Shown: positions 42,767-53,535, numbered from the stretch's first letter. The stretch: 64,000 nt of DNA from an uncultured Collinsella sp. (GCA_902491395.1 CABUHO010000001.1:1-64000); one strand, 5' to 3'. A program made the numbers and translations. Notes: generated by a model not told the origin, from the sequence alone.

Positions 42767-45700
42767 TTAGATAACCGTCACGCGGCCTTGGTTGCCGACG
42801 ATGGCCTTTGCCTCTGCCAGCAGCGGAATCGAGCGTGCATTGACCTTGGCCGGTACCTCGGCACGCAGCACGCGCCCGTCGACTTGTTCAATAAAGATCT
42901 CCACGCGGTCACCGCCCGGGTTGGTGGTGAGCACCGTGGCCAGGCGCGCCATATTGCCCTGGCTAAATCGGCTGTTGGGCACCATGACCTCAAAGACCTT
43001 GGGCTTGTTTTTCTCCTCGCTAAGCTCCAGCGGCACAATCTCCTGCGCGATGATCTGGTCGCCGCGGTCCGAGCGCTCGAGCTTACCCTTAATGCGCACA
43101 AACGCATCGGACAGCTGCGCGCCGGTTTCGGGATCGACCTCGCCGTACAGATACCCCTCGGCCTCCTTGTAGGTCTTGGGGAACACCACGACCGTGGCCT
43201 CGCCTTCCATGTCCTCGAGCTGCACGATGCCCATGGGGTCGCCGTTTTTGGTCACGCGCTTGGACACGCTCGAGACCATGCCGGCCCACCACAGCGCCTT
43301 ACCCTCGGGAATCTCCTGGTTGATGGTGCCGCCCGTAGGATTCTGAACTTCGTAGCCGGTGTCGATCTGCGAGAACGAGAAGTCGCGCGCCTTGGCTAGT
43401 GCATACTCAAACGGGCGCAGCGGGTGGTCCGAGACATAGATGCCCAGAACCTCCTTCTCCTGGCTCAGCTTGAGGTGTCGGTCCCATTCCTGGCCGTCCG
43501 GATCGGGCACGCTCACCTCAAAGCCCGAGCCCTCAACGTCGCCAAACATATCGAAGAACGACGTCTGGCCGCTCGCGCGATCCTTCTGGCGCTTTACCGC
43601 GGCATCGATGATGTTCTCGGGGTTGTTCTTGTCCACAAAGTGCATCATCTGGCGACGCGGATACCCCGTGGAGTCGAAGGCGCCTGCCTTGATCAGCGAT
43701 TCGATCACGCGACGGTTGGCCTGGCTCGAGTCCACGCGCTCGACAAAGTCGTGCAGCGTCTTAAACGGACCGCCTGCCTCGCGCTCGGCGATAATCGCCT
43801 GCGCCACGCCGGTGCCCACGCCTCGAATGCCGGCCAGACCAAAACGCACGCCCTCCTTGGTAGCCGTGAACTCGGTACCGGACTCGTTAACATCTGGCGA
43901 CAGCACGGGAATGCCGTCGTGACGGCACGCCGAGACGTAGTGAACGATCTTGTCGGTCTTGCCCGTGTAGGACGTCAGAACGGCCGCCATGTACTCGTGC
44001 GGATAATGCGCCTTGAGCCACGCCGTCTGCATAACCAAGATGGCGTAGCCGGCGGAGTGCGACTTGTTGAAGGCGTAGGACGCGAACTCGAGAACATCGT
44101 CCCAAATCTTCTGGGCAACCTCGCGCGTGTAGTTGTTCTTGATGGCGCCGTTCATCCAGTGGTCGTAGGTGGTCTCGTCCGAGCCATCCTCCCAGTGGAG
44201 CACCGTCGACGTGAGCAGCTTGATTTTCTTCTTAGCCACGGGCTTACGGATACGCGAGTCCGATTCGCCCTTGGAGAAGCCGCACATCTCGACGGAGATG
44301 AGCATAACCTGCTCCTGGTAGACCATGGTGCCGTAGGTTTCGCCCAGGATGTCGTCCAGGCGGTCGTCGTAGGAGACCGCCGGCTCCTTGCCGTTCATAC
44401 GGTTGATGTAGGACGAAACCATGCCGGCGCCCAGCGGGCCCGGGCGGTACAGGGCGATCAATGCTACGACGTGCTTGTACTCGGTGGGCTTCATGTTCTT
44501 GATCGTGGCCGTCATGCCGGCGGACTCGACTTGGAAGACGCCGGCGGTGTGGCCGGAACCCATGAGCTTAAAGATCTCGGGATCGTCAAAGGGAATCTCT
44601 TCCTCTTTGATGTCGATGCCGAAGTTCTTTTTGATGTTTGCCTTGGCCTTGGAGATAACAGTCAGCGTGCGCAGGCCCAAGAAGTCCATCTTGAGCAAGC
44701 CCATGTCGGCAACGGTATGGCCCTCGTACTGGGTAATCTCGACGCCGCCCTTGGTGTCGAGCTTGGTGGGCACGTGCTCGTTGACGGGGTCGCGGCAGAT
44801 CAGAACGGCGCACGCGTGCACGCCCTCGCCACGGGTGAGGCCCTCGATTGAGAGCGCCGTGTCGATGATGCGGCGGGCGTCGTCGTCCTTTTTATATGCC
44901 TCGGCAAAATCGGGGTTAAACAGGTCCTCTTTGCCGGGTTGCTTTTCGAGCACCTGCTTGAGCTTGACCTTGGGGTCGCTCGAGACCATCTTGGACAGAC
45001 GCTGGCCCATGTAGACCGGGTAGTCCAGGACGCGAGCGGCGTCGTTGATGGCCTGCTTGGCCTTAATGGTCGAGTAGGTGATGACGTGGGTGACCTTCTC
45101 GGGGCCGTAGAGCTGGCGAACGTGCTCCACGACCTCGAGGCGCCGCTCATCGTCGAAGTCCATATCGATATCGGGCATCTCGGTACGCTGCGGGGACAGG
45201 AACCTCTCGAACATCAGACCGTTCTCGAGCGGGTCGAACGCGGTGATGTTCATGGCGTAGGCGACGATAGCGCCGGCGGCCGAGCCACGGCCGGGGCCGA
45301 CGCCGATGCCGTTGTCCTTGGCCCATTGCACGTACTCGGCGACGATCAAAAAGTAGGCGGCAAAGCCCTTGTCGCAGATGACCTTGTATTCGTACTCAAA
45401 GCGCTCTTTGATGTTGACGCCACCGATCTCGCGCGTGGCCCAGTCGTCACCATAGTGCTGGCGCAGGCCCTTCTCGCACTCGCGGCGGAACTGGCTCTCG
45501 TGTGTCTCGCCGGGGTCGAGCAGCGGGAAGCGCGGCAGGATGATGGAGTCCCAGTCCAGCTCAACGTAGCACTTGTCGGCGATCTCGAGCGTGTTGTCGC
45601 AGGCCTCGGGGCAATACGGGAACATCGCCCGCATCTCCTCCTCGGTCTTCATGTAAAACTCCGAGCCAGTCATGCGCATGCGGTTGGGGTCGTCGACTTT

Positions 45701-46570
45701 GGCGTTCATGCCAATGCACATGATGACGTCCTGCACGGGCGCGTCCTCGCGGCGCAGGTAGTGGAAGTCGTTGGTGGCGATAACCTTGACGCCCACCTGT
45801 TTGGCGATGTCGATGAGCGTGCGGTCCATCTGCTCATCGGTCAGGCCGTTGTCGGTGGTGATGCCGTGTTCCTGGATCTCGATATAAAAATCGCCGGGCT
45901 CGAAGGTGTCACGGAAGGTCTCGGCCCACTTGATGGCGCCCTCCATGTCACCACGGTCGATGTATTTGGGGATGATGCCGGCGATGCAGGCGCTCGTGCA
46001 GATCATGCCCTTGGCGTGGCGGCGCAGGTTGTCGAGCGTCACGCGGGGCTTGTAGTAAAAGCCCTGCACGGCGGCCTCGGAGACCGTCTGCATCAGGTTG
46101 ACGTAGCCCTCCTGGTCCTTGGCCAGAAGGATCATGTGGTAGAGCTCGGGCTTATGGTCGCGGGCGAGCGTCTCGTCCGGCGTAAAGTAGACCTCGCACC
46201 CAAAGATGGGTTTGATGACCAGGGGCGGCTTGAGCTCGTCGATGTTGCCCTTCTCGTCCCACATGGCCATGTCCTTCACATACTGGGCATGCTCGCGCGG
46301 GCTTGCCTCGGGGTCGGGCTCCACCAGCTCGTCGCGGCGATCCTTTTCCAAGAAGGCCTTGTCGTGGCTCCAGGTTTTGTACTCGGGCGTGTTGTGGTTG
46401 ACGGCGTCGCAGGCCAGCGCCAGGTCGGGCACGCCATACATGTAGCCGTGGTCGGTAATGGCCACGGCGGGCATGCCAAGCTCAACGGCACGGTTGACCA
46501 TATCCTGGATACGGGTTGCGCCGTCGAGCATGGAGAAAACAGTGTGATTGTGCAGATGGACGAATGCCAT
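42767..46570 (-). CDS. dnaE: DNA polymerase III subunit alpha
   Basis: Replicative polymerase, DnaE1-type, 1267 aa. The N-terminal PHP domain begins FVHLHNHTVFSMLDG; the palm catalytic aspartates are in MPDIDMDFDDERR with GPGRGSAAGAIVAY ahead. YQEQVM and the fingers region follow, then helix-hairpin-helix (GIRGVGTGVAQAI), and the C-terminal OB fold (WWAGMVSSVSKRVTKNGDPMGIVQLEDMEGEA). Length and order fit DnaE without a proofreading exonuclease insert. The stretch 46571-46671 upstream holds no gene. Confidence 0.97.
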   Translation of the reverse strand: MAFVHLHNHTVFSMLDGATRIQDMVNRAVELGMPAVAITDHGYMYGVPDLALACDAVNHNTPEYKTWSHDKAFLEKDRRDELVEPDPEASPREHAQYVKDMAMWDEKGNIDELKPPLVIKPIFGCEVYFTPDETLARDHKPELYHMILLAKDQEGYVNLMQTVSEAAVQGFYYKPRVTLDNLRRHAKGMICTSACIAGIIPKYIDRGDMEGAIKWAETFRDTFEPGDFYIEIQEHGITTDNGLTDEQMDRTLIDIAKQVGVKVIATNDFHYLRREDAPVQDVIMCIGMNAKVDDPNRMRMTGSEFYMKTEEEMRAMFPYCPEACDNTLEIADKCYVELDWDSIILPRFPLLDPGETHESQFRRECEKGLRQHYGDDWATREIGGVNIKERFEYEYKVICDKGFAAYFLIVAEYVQWAKDNGIGVGPGRGSAAGAIVAYAMNITAFDPLENGLMFERFLSPQRTEMPDIDMDFDDERRLEVVEHVRQLYGPEKVTHVITYSTIKAKQAINDAARVLDYPVYMGQRLSKMVSSDPKVKLKQVLEKQPGKEDLFNPDFAEAYKKDDDARRIIDTALSIEGLTRGEGVHACAVLICRDPVNEHVPTKLDTKGGVEITQYEGHTVADMGLLKMDFLGLRTLTVISKAKANIKKNFGIDIKEEEIPFDDPEIFKLMGSGHTAGVFQVESAGMTATIKNMKPTEYKHVVALIALYRPGPLGAGMVSSYINRMNGKEPAVSYDDRLDDILGETYGTMVYQEQVMLISVEMCGFSKGESDSRIRKPVAKKKIKLLTSTVLHWEDGSDETTYDHWMNGAIKNNYTREVAQKIWDDVLEFASYAFNKSHSAGYAILVMQTAWLKAHYPHEYMAAVLTSYTGKTDKIVHYVSACRHDGIPVLSPDVNESGTEFTATKEGVRFGLAGIRGVGTGVAQAIIAEREAGGPFKTLHDFVERVDSSQANRRVIESLIKAGAFDSTGYPRRQMMHFVDKNNPENIIDAAVKRQKDRASGQTSFFDMFGDVEGSGFEVSVPDPDGQEWDRHLKLSQEKEVLGIYVSDHPLRPFEYALAKARDFSFSQIDTGYEVQNPTGGTINQEIPEGKALWWAGMVSSVSKRVTKNGDPMGIVQLEDMEGEATVVVFPKTYKEAEGYLYGEVDPETGAQLSDAFVRIKGKLERSDRGDQIIAQEIVPLELSEEKNKPKVFEVMVPNSRFSQGNMARLATVLTTNPGGDRVEIFIEQVDGRVLRAEVPAKVNARSIPLLAEAKAIVGNQGRVTVI

Positions 46571-46671
46571 GTGATGAGCTCCGATGCGGGTTCGTGTTCT
46601 GACTGAACGATTTTACCCCACGGCACGGACAGCACCCGAACCTAGCCAAACCCACACGGCTACTCACGCAG

Positions 46672-46734
46672 TTGCGGTGAAATGCGGACTGTTTGGCAGC
46701 TTTTTTGGCCAAAACAGTCCGTATTCCACCGCAA
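46672..46734. repeat. REP-like intergenic palindrome, copy 1
   Basis: Inverted repeat whose outer arms begin TTGCGGTG and end CCACCGCAA. Arms are 46672-46695 and about 46707-46734, nearly complementary over ~25 bases and enclosing a T-rich loop. The same element recurs at 57738-57807. It lies just after the addA stop codon and could serve as its terminator. Confidence 0.7.
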
Positions 46735-46746
46735 GTTATCTGAGGG

Positions 46747-49700
46747 CTAGAGGTTGTAGGTGACTACTTGAGGTTCGGCGGGTTCGACGAAGATGGTTGG
46801 ATCCAGCTGCTCCACGCGAACGAACTTGACGGTCACCGTCTTAAAGCCCGCCTTGTGCAGAACATCAGCGTAGACGCGCGCCTGCAGGGCGTGCTTCTCC
46901 TGCAGCTGTTCCGGCGTCTCGTCCGGCGTGCCGCCCGTCTTGTAGTCGATGACCAGCGCGCGTGACGAATCCGCCGGGTTCGTCGCCAAAGCGTCGATGG
47001 CGCCCTCGGCATATGCACCGTAGCGAGCGATGTCCTCGTCCTCGCAGCCCAGTGAAAAGAACGGCACCTCGGCGCGAACGCACGGCCAGGCAAGCAGCTC
47101 GGCACGGACCGCCGACTTGAGCCAGCGGTCCAGGGCAACGTCGAAGCGTTCGCGCTGCTCCGGCGTCAGGCACCACAGGCGCGCCAGCGCATCGGCACGC
47201 GCGGCGGGCAGCTCATCGGCACCCATCTCGATCAGCCACTGACAGGCGGCATGGAACGCCGAGCCCAGCGCCATGGGGTTGCCGGCGGGCTCGACAGCAG
47301 CCACGTCCGCATCCGTCATCTCGGAACCATCCGACTCCGCATCATCGCCGGCCTCGTCCATGGGCACGCGTGCCTCGGCGGCACGGTCCTCGGACTCGGC
47401 ATGCAGCGCCGCGGCAATTGACGAGTAGCTGTACGAATCGCGCGCCGGATACGGGCAGGTGCCCATGCGCACGCCCACCGCCTGGGGATACACGAGCTCA
47501 AACGCATCGGGCTCGGGGTCGGCAGGACCGGGAACGGCGGCGCAGGCATCCGCACCGGCACCCTCCGGCTCCGCATCGCCGCGGACAAGCCTGCCCTCGG
47601 CATCCAGCGAAGCGTTGACCTCAAACGCCTGCTCGCCAAAGGTAAAGTCCGAAAGCGAAATGAGCTCGTAGTCGCCCGGCTGGGAGTTGTCGAACACCAG
47701 GCGGTCGGCATCGAGCTGCGGCATGTCCAGAGCGTCGGTAGGCAGAATACGACGCAGCACGTCGTAGGTCAGATCGGTCTCGACGTCGAAGGTCGGCGCC
47801 GTCACCTTGCCACGGCTCACGCCGGCATCCATCGCCAGAATGACCAGCTCTCGCGCACGCGTCATGGCGACATAGAGCAAGCGAGCCCGCTCCTCGAGCG
47901 AAAGCTGCAGGTCGTCGTTGCGCAGGCGAACGAATGCCTCGGCGGGAGAACCCGTCGCGCAGACATCCTCCATGAGCTCCGGCGGTAACCATAGCGACGT
48001 GCCCTTGCCCTTAAACGCATGCTCAAACTGCTTTTTGACGTCGTCGCCCTTCACAAAGGTTCCGTCGGCGAGCTTAACGCCGTCGAAGCGTGCCGGCAGC
48101 GCCACGACCTGCGCCCCACCGTCGACGCGGCCCATCTGCGCCGCACCGGACGATTTGCGCACGCCAAAGCACTCGGCAACCGCTACGACCGGATACTCCA
48201 GGCCCTTGGACGCATGCACGGTCATGATGCGCACCGCGCCGTCGCCCTCCTCGTTGAGGGCGCCTGGGGCCTCCTTGCCCGCCAAGAAGCGGTCGAAGGC
48301 AAGCGCAATGGAACGCGGCGAGTTACCGAGCTCGGCCTCCGCCTCGGCCACGGCATCGAGCGCCTTAAGCACGTTGGCGGCAATGGCCTTGCCCTCGGGA
48401 CCACGCTGTGCCAGACGCACAAACCAGCCGGAGGCGTTGACAGTATCGCGCGCGATGGCGGCGAACGAATCGCGCCCCACACGGCGAAGCGCGTAGCGCA
48501 GCACCTCGCGGGCGCGCGTCACGAGCGGCAGGTTTTGCAGGCCCGGCACATCGGAATCGCTCATGATGCCCGCATCGATGTTGCGGCGCGAGGTCTCCCC
48601 CGTCTGATCGTCAAGCTTGGTCGCCAGCGCCAAAAACTCCTGGGCGCCCAGCGCAAACATCGGCGATGCCAACAGCGGCATGAGGCCCTGCGCCGTATCG
48701 GCCGGATTGGCAAGCGCGCACACCAGGGCACGCACCGTCTGCACCTCAGCTGCCTGGGCAAAGACCGAGCCGCCTGCGATCACGCAGTCGAGCCCTTGGT
48801 CGCGGAAGGCTTGCGCATAGATATCGGCATTGGTCATGCGCCCCAGCAGCAGCACCATACCGCCCTGGGGCTGGCCCGCTTTAACGAGTGCTTGGAATCG
48901 CTCCGCAATCGCGCGAGCTTTCGCCTGCGTTCGCTCCTGCGTACTGCCACCGGCAACGAAGATCGCCTGGCGGCGCGATGCCTTCGCCTTGAGCTTGTCC
49001 TCGCGTTTGTCGCTCGGTTCAAGATCCAAGAACCCCTGCATCAAACCACCGGTGTCGCCGTCAAAGACGCGCGCTACGTAGCGCAACACCTCGTCGTGGC
49101 TGCGGAAGTTGCGCACGAGTTTGACGAGCTCGCCGGCGGGGGCATCGGATGCGACAGCCGTCTCGGGCGCAGCAGAGGAGCCCACTTTGCGCTCCTGGCG
49201 GCGGAAGACCTCGACCTCGGCGCCACGGAAACGATAAATCGACTGCTGTGCATCGCCTACGGTGCACAGTGCGCGCTCCCCCGCGCCCGTCAGGTAACGG
49301 ATCAAATCGACCTGCATCTGGTCGGTATCCTGGAACTCATCGATCATGACCATCTTAAAACGGCCCTCGTACGCAGCACGGATGGCAGGGTAATCGCGCA
49401 ACGCCTCGTAGGCCATACGCAGCAGGTCGTTGTTATCAAGCGCGGACTGGTCAGCCTTGAGCGCGCGGTATTCCGCCTCCACAGCACGAGCAAGCCCCAC
49501 CAGCGCATCGAGCGCGGGGGCACCGCAGGCAAGCACGATATTGATAAATGCATCGGCAGCCTCGGCCTTGAGCAGCTCGACCTGCTCCTTGGGGAACGCC
49601 TTGCTCGCCCGAGGCATGCTGCACGACATCATGAGTCGCGCCGCATCCTCCATGGTTTTGCCGCTCGCCTCAAACGCGTCGATGGCGTCGAGTGCCACCT

Positions 49701-50379
49701 GTGCCTTCTCGGTCGCGGCCTTGCTCGCACCCAACGCCGCGCGATAGGCGTCGGCAAGCGCAGAGGTGTCAGCCTGGCCGCGCGCCACGCACACATCGTC
49801 CATGCCGCCCGGCAGCTGGCTCGATAGCTCCAGCAGGTCGCGCACCAGCCCTTTGATGGTGGTACCGGCGCCAAACGGCCCGCCCTCGCCCGCCATGGGA
49901 TACCAAGCGTAGAGGGCCTTAAGCGGGGCGGCGAGCTCAGGCGCGGCATCGGGCGCCGTCGCGCGCCCCAGCACATGCTCGACAGCCTGATCCATAAGCT
50001 CATCGGTATCGGTAAGCACCGTGAACTCGGGATCGATGCCCAGCTCCAACGCATGCGCGCGCAGGATGCGCGAACACATGCCGTGAATGGTCGAGATCCA
50101 AGCGTCGTCGACGGTCAGGGCCTCCTCGTCCATACCCTCTTCGATAAGCGCGCGACGCACGCGGTCGCGAATCTCGGCCGCGGCATCTTTGGTAAAGGTA
50201 ATGGCGAGCACCTGATCCAGATGCTCGACAAACGGACCGGATTCGGGCGAGAGCGCATAGACGATGCGGCGCGTGAGGGTAAAGGTCTTGCCCGAGCCGG
50301 CACCTGCCGAGACAAACAGCGGGCGGTCGAGCGTTTTGACGACTTGCAGTTGTTGCGGCATCAAAGTCGAAAGATCCAT
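46747..50379 (-). CDS. addA: ATP-dependent helicase/nuclease subunit A (AddA)
   Basis: 1210-aa UvrD-like helicase-nuclease that, with AddB, resects double-strand breaks and loads RecA. Walker A SAGAGSGKT at residues 24-32, DEFQDTDQMQ (motif II), VGDAQQSIYRFRGAE (motif III), VMTVHASKGLEYPVV (motif V; the sequence reads IMTVHASKGLE) and YVAMTRARELV (motif VI). The C-terminal PD-(D/E)XK nuclease is visible in YAEGAIDAL ... VIDYKTGG. The ribosome site lies inside the last codons of addB, with a 3-base gap, so the pair is coupled. Confidence 0.94.
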   Translation of the reverse strand: MDLSTLMPQQLQVVKTLDRPLFVSAGAGSGKTFTLTRRIVYALSPESGPFVEHLDQVLAITFTKDAAAEIRDRVRRALIEEGMDEEALTVDDAWISTIHGMCSRILRAHALELGIDPEFTVLTDTDELMDQAVEHVLGRATAPDAAPELAAPLKALYAWYPMAGEGGPFGAGTTIKGLVRDLLELSSQLPGGMDDVCVARGQADTSALADAYRAALGASKAATEKAQVALDAIDAFEASGKTMEDAARLMMSCSMPRASKAFPKEQVELLKAEAADAFINIVLACGAPALDALVGLARAVEAEYRALKADQSALDNNDLLRMAYEALRDYPAIRAAYEGRFKMVMIDEFQDTDQMQVDLIRYLTGAGERALCTVGDAQQSIYRFRGAEVEVFRRQERKVGSSAAPETAVASDAPAGELVKLVRNFRSHDEVLRYVARVFDGDTGGLMQGFLDLEPSDKREDKLKAKASRRQAIFVAGGSTQERTQAKARAIAERFQALVKAGQPQGGMVLLLGRMTNADIYAQAFRDQGLDCVIAGGSVFAQAAEVQTVRALVCALANPADTAQGLMPLLASPMFALGAQEFLALATKLDDQTGETSRRNIDAGIMSDSDVPGLQNLPLVTRAREVLRYALRRVGRDSFAAIARDTVNASGWFVRLAQRGPEGKAIAANVLKALDAVAEAEAELGNSPRSIALAFDRFLAGKEAPGALNEEGDGAVRIMTVHASKGLEYPVVAVAECFGVRKSSGAAQMGRVDGGAQVVALPARFDGVKLADGTFVKGDDVKKQFEHAFKGKGTSLWLPPELMEDVCATGSPAEAFVRLRNDDLQLSLEERARLLYVAMTRARELVILAMDAGVSRGKVTAPTFDVETDLTYDVLRRILPTDALDMPQLDADRLVFDNSQPGDYELISLSDFTFGEQAFEVNASLDAEGRLVRGDAEPEGAGADACAAVPGPADPEPDAFELVYPQAVGVRMGTCPYPARDSYSYSSIAAALHAESEDRAAEARVPMDEAGDDAESDGSEMTDADVAAVEPAGNPMALGSAFHAACQWLIEMGADELPAARADALARLWCLTPEQRERFDVALDRWLKSAVRAELLAWPCVRAEVPFFSLGCEDEDIARYGAYAEGAIDALATNPADSSRALVIDYKTGGTPDETPEQLQEKHALQARVYADVLHKAGFKTVTVKFVRVEQLDPTIFVEPAEPQVVTYNL

Positions 50380-50382
50380 GGT

Positions 50383-53300
50383 CTACACGTCCCTCCTTAC
50401 AAACGTTCCTTCGTGGTTATACGAGCAGCGCGCATGCGCGGCCTGAGCCGACGTCGGGTCGACGGCGGCAACGTTGCCTGCCTCGAGCTCGCGCAGACGC
50501 TCGGCAATGCCGGTCTCCACGCGATCGAGCAGCGCATCGAAGTCCATGTTGCCGCCCTCGCCGGGAAAGCCCTTCTTAAGGCCTGGGATGCGGCCGTCGC
50601 CGCGCTCTTCCTCAAGCAACTCGGAGCTCGCCGCACCGCGCAGCGCGGGCTTGCCGCCCTTGGTCGAAAAATAGAGCGCGGCGCGGGTATCCAGATCCAG
50701 CGCCCGACGCATGGCCTGCGCGTAGATGAGTGTCTGGGTATGGGGCGGCAGCCAGCGCGGGTCGTCGATGGGGGCCTCGCCCGACTCCTCGTCGCGCACC
50801 GTGGGGTCGGCGAGCTTAAACTCCTCGACACCCGAACGATGCTTATAGTCGATTACCACGGCGCGATTCTCGACATCCACATCAACGCGGTCGATGCGCC
50901 CGCCAAGCGGCCAACCGGCATACTCGACCTGGAGCTCGTTGAACGCAAACTCCAGGTAGCGCGGCGCGAAGGGCGCGAGCGCCTCGGACTCGTAGGCAAG
51001 CACGCCCTCCAGCTGCGGCAAAATCTCGGCCACCTGGCGCTCCTCCACCGGGGAGAGCGGCACGAGCGGGCCCTCGGCACCGCGCTTGCCCGCATGCTCG
51101 GCCAAGGTCTCGTCAAAGACCTCGCGCAGCAGCTCCTTCGCGCGTGGCAGATTCATGGGTGTCACGCGCTCCATGCCCTCCTGGGGCAGACGGGCATGCA
51201 AGTGTTCCAGCACGTCGTGGACAAAGTTGCCCTTCTCCATATTGCCAAAGCCAGCGTCGATCGACTGGGGCTTCACGCGGTACGAGACGAACCAGCATAG
51301 CGGGCAGGTCGAATAGGCCTCGATCTGCGAGGCAGACGTCAGGCGCGGCACCAGCGGCGCATCCTCGCCCTCGCCATCGCGACGACGCAGGACCAAATAC
51401 GGAATGGCTTCATCGCTCAGATGCTGAGGAGCTTCGCAGGTCACGCGCTCGCGCCTAAGACCTTCGCCTGCCGCGGGATCGAAGTCCCTTACGATATCGC
51501 CCTCACCCACGCACTTCGCCTTGTCGGCGCCAACGGCCTTAGCGTCGTCAGCGGCCTTGTCGGCGTCAGCGGCCTTAGCATCGTTAGCGGCCTCGGCATG
51601 CGCCCGCAACTCGGTCCACACGGCCGCCGGATAGCACTCGCGCGCCTGACGATCGTGGGTCACACGGGCGAGCGTAACCGGACCACGCGACGCTTGTATC
51701 GCGCGGCCAAAGCGTGCGCGCAGCAAGGCCGCAGGCTCAAGCGTCACACCGCTGCGATCTAACTCTGCCGTCAGCGTTGCCAGCGGGCCCTCCTCATGTG
51801 AGAGCGGATAACTGTCCAGGTCGACGTCGGCAAACAGCACGGCATCGTAGCTGCCGGGGCGCAGGGCCGCCGCATCGGCAAGCGAAGCAAAGCGAACCTG
51901 GGCGCGTGGCGCACGGTCAACCTCGTAGGTCTCGTAATCGTAGGCGGCGCTACGCTTGTCCACCTTGGTGCGAATGTCATCGAGCACGGGCACGGTCGCG
52001 GCCTGCGATACGTCGAGCGCGCGAGCATCGTTCATAAGGATGTCGATGACGTGGCGCAGCAGGGCCACCTCCGCCTGGCGACGGGCCTGACCGTCGAGAC
52101 CGCCAAGTGCGCGATCGGGCAGTGCCTCGGCAACGGCAAGCATGGCCTTGAGCGCCGTCACGGGTTTGTCGCGCCACAGCGCCTGGAACACGTCCGAGAT
52201 CACGCACGGCACGTTCTTAAACCAGTTCTCGTCGCTCGCCGCTTTACGCGCGCCCCTCACCTGGCCCTGCACGCTCTGCAGCAGGCTCTTGACGCCCGCA
52301 GTGGTCTTGCTGCGCGACAGTCGCATATTCTTGTCGAACGTGCGCGCGCTGGCGGCGTCGGCACCCGAAAGCGGGCTGTAAATCCAGTCGGTAAGCTCCG
52401 GAGCGGGCCACCACTCAGTCTTAGAAGCTGCCCCTTCGTCGGCGGCCTTCATACGCTCGATCAGGTTGGCGAGCGCCGTGAACTGCCTGCCCGCAATGGA
52501 TTGGGAAAACGCCGTGAACTCGGCCGTCTCGGCAGCAACGTGGCGCGCCGCCAAACGAGCGGCAAGCTCGCCGAACAGCTGGGGTGCCCGGGCGGAAACA
52601 ACGAGCACGCGCGTGGGGTCGGAGTTTGTCGCGGCGCCGTCGCGCGACACGGACTCCCCACATGCCGCGACCAGGTTCTCAAGAGCATCCACATAAGCGC
52701 GGGCGCGGGCATGGGGGCCGGCCACCTCTATAAAAATAGGCTGAGCAGCAGGCGCAGAAGCGGTCTCGGACGCGCCGGCGTTCTCCCCCAACGGGGCAAC
52801 CTCAAACAGCACACCGCGGGCATCAAAGGCGGCAGCCAGGTCCTCGCGCATCGCCGCCTGCTCGCGGGCAAGCAGCACGACGACCTCTCCCCCATTGTTC
52901 GCCACGGCAGACAGTAACTCGAGCAGGCCGTGCGTAAACGACGTGATACCGCGCACGCATACGGCGCGGGTGCACGCCGGCAGGTTATCGGCCAGGGCAC
53001 CGGCCATAATGTCAGCCGCCTCGCAGGGCTCGACCATGTCTCGACGGTCCAAGCCGCTCGCATAGGCGCACAAAAGTTCAAACACGCGAGCCTCGGCGTC
53101 GCTTCTGGGCTTGGGCTTGCAAACGTTGTCGCAGCAACGCTCGGCACCTGTCCCTGCCACACCCGGCAACACGTCGCGGGCCATACGCGCAAGCATGCGC
53201 ACTGTGCCCAGGCTGCGCGAAAGCGGTTGCAGGTCGGCATCGTCGAGACGCGTGACCATGTCCGAGAACAGCATCTGGCGCTGCAGGTTGTCGACGAAAC

Positions 53301-53535
53301 CGCGCCCGTCGCCCAAAAGCTCCCAAAGCGAGCGAAGCCACGATGTAGGCGTCTTGTAGTCAATACCCAGCGAAACGCCGGCTTCCGCCGCATCATGACG
53401 GCACAGGTCGAGCTCGGCAAACGTTGGCGCCAGCAGCACGGCACGCCCATGGCGGGCAACAAGGTCGCTCAGCAGCGCCGCCTCGGCATCGCTCAAATCC
53501 GTGCCGGCATTGGTGGTATAGATTCGAACAGGCAT
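50383..53535 (-). CDS. addB: ATP-dependent nuclease subunit B (AddB-like)
   Basis: 1050-aa partner of AddA. It has the AddB layout: a degenerate helicase N-terminus (AVLLAPTFAELDLCRHDA and so on) and a C-terminal PD-(D/E)XK nuclease with FGNMEKGNFVHDVLEHL, GGRIDRVDVD and AVVIDYKHRSG. The usual four-Cys iron-sulfur staple appears incomplete: YSTCPLCWF carries two Cys near the nuclease start but only one Cys is in the C-terminal HARCSYNHEG. A hydrophilic Ala/Lys/Asp insertion (about residues 645-675) is encoded by 18-bp direct repeats. Starts at 53535. Confidence 0.88.
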   Translation of the reverse strand: MPVRIYTTNAGTDLSDAEAALLSDLVARHGRAVLLAPTFAELDLCRHDAAEAGVSLGIDYKTPTSWLRSLWELLGDGRGFVDNLQRQMLFSDMVTRLDDADLQPLSRSLGTVRMLARMARDVLPGVAGTGAERCCDNVCKPKPRSDAEARVFELLCAYASGLDRRDMVEPCEAADIMAGALADNLPACTRAVCVRGITSFTHGLLELLSAVANNGGEVVVLLAREQAAMREDLAAAFDARGVLFEVAPLGENAGASETASAPAAQPIFIEVAGPHARARAYVDALENLVAACGESVSRDGAATNSDPTRVLVVSARAPQLFGELAARLAARHVAAETAEFTAFSQSIAGRQFTALANLIERMKAADEGAASKTEWWPAPELTDWIYSPLSGADAASARTFDKNMRLSRSKTTAGVKSLLQSVQGQVRGARKAASDENWFKNVPCVISDVFQALWRDKPVTALKAMLAVAEALPDRALGGLDGQARRQAEVALLRHVIDILMNDARALDVSQAATVPVLDDIRTKVDKRSAAYDYETYEVDRAPRAQVRFASLADAAALRPGSYDAVLFADVDLDSYPLSHEEGPLATLTAELDRSGVTLEPAALLRARFGRAIQASRGPVTLARVTHDRQARECYPAAVWTELRAHAEAANDAKAADADKAADDAKAVGADKAKCVGEGDIVRDFDPAAGEGLRRERVTCEAPQHLSDEAIPYLVLRRRDGEGEDAPLVPRLTSASQIEAYSTCPLCWFVSYRVKPQSIDAGFGNMEKGNFVHDVLEHLHARLPQEGMERVTPMNLPRAKELLREVFDETLAEHAGKRGAEGPLVPLSPVEERQVAEILPQLEGVLAYESEALAPFAPRYLEFAFNELQVEYAGWPLGGRIDRVDVDVENRAVVIDYKHRSGVEEFKLADPTVRDEESGEAPIDDPRWLPPHTQTLIYAQAMRRALDLDTRAALYFSTKGGKPALRGAASSELLEEERGDGRIPGLKKGFPGEGGNMDFDALLDRVETGIAERLRELEAGNVAAVDPTSAQAAHARCSYNHEGTFVRRDV
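51518..51597. repeat. 18-bp tandem repeats inside addB
   Basis: Four units of 18 bases (starts 51518, 51536, 51554, 51572) plus a partial fifth, of the form GCCTTNNCNTCGTCAGCG with variation. In frame they encode six-residue Ala/Asp/Lys repeats such as DAKAAD and DADKAA. Length differences between strains would be expected. Confidence 0.8.
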
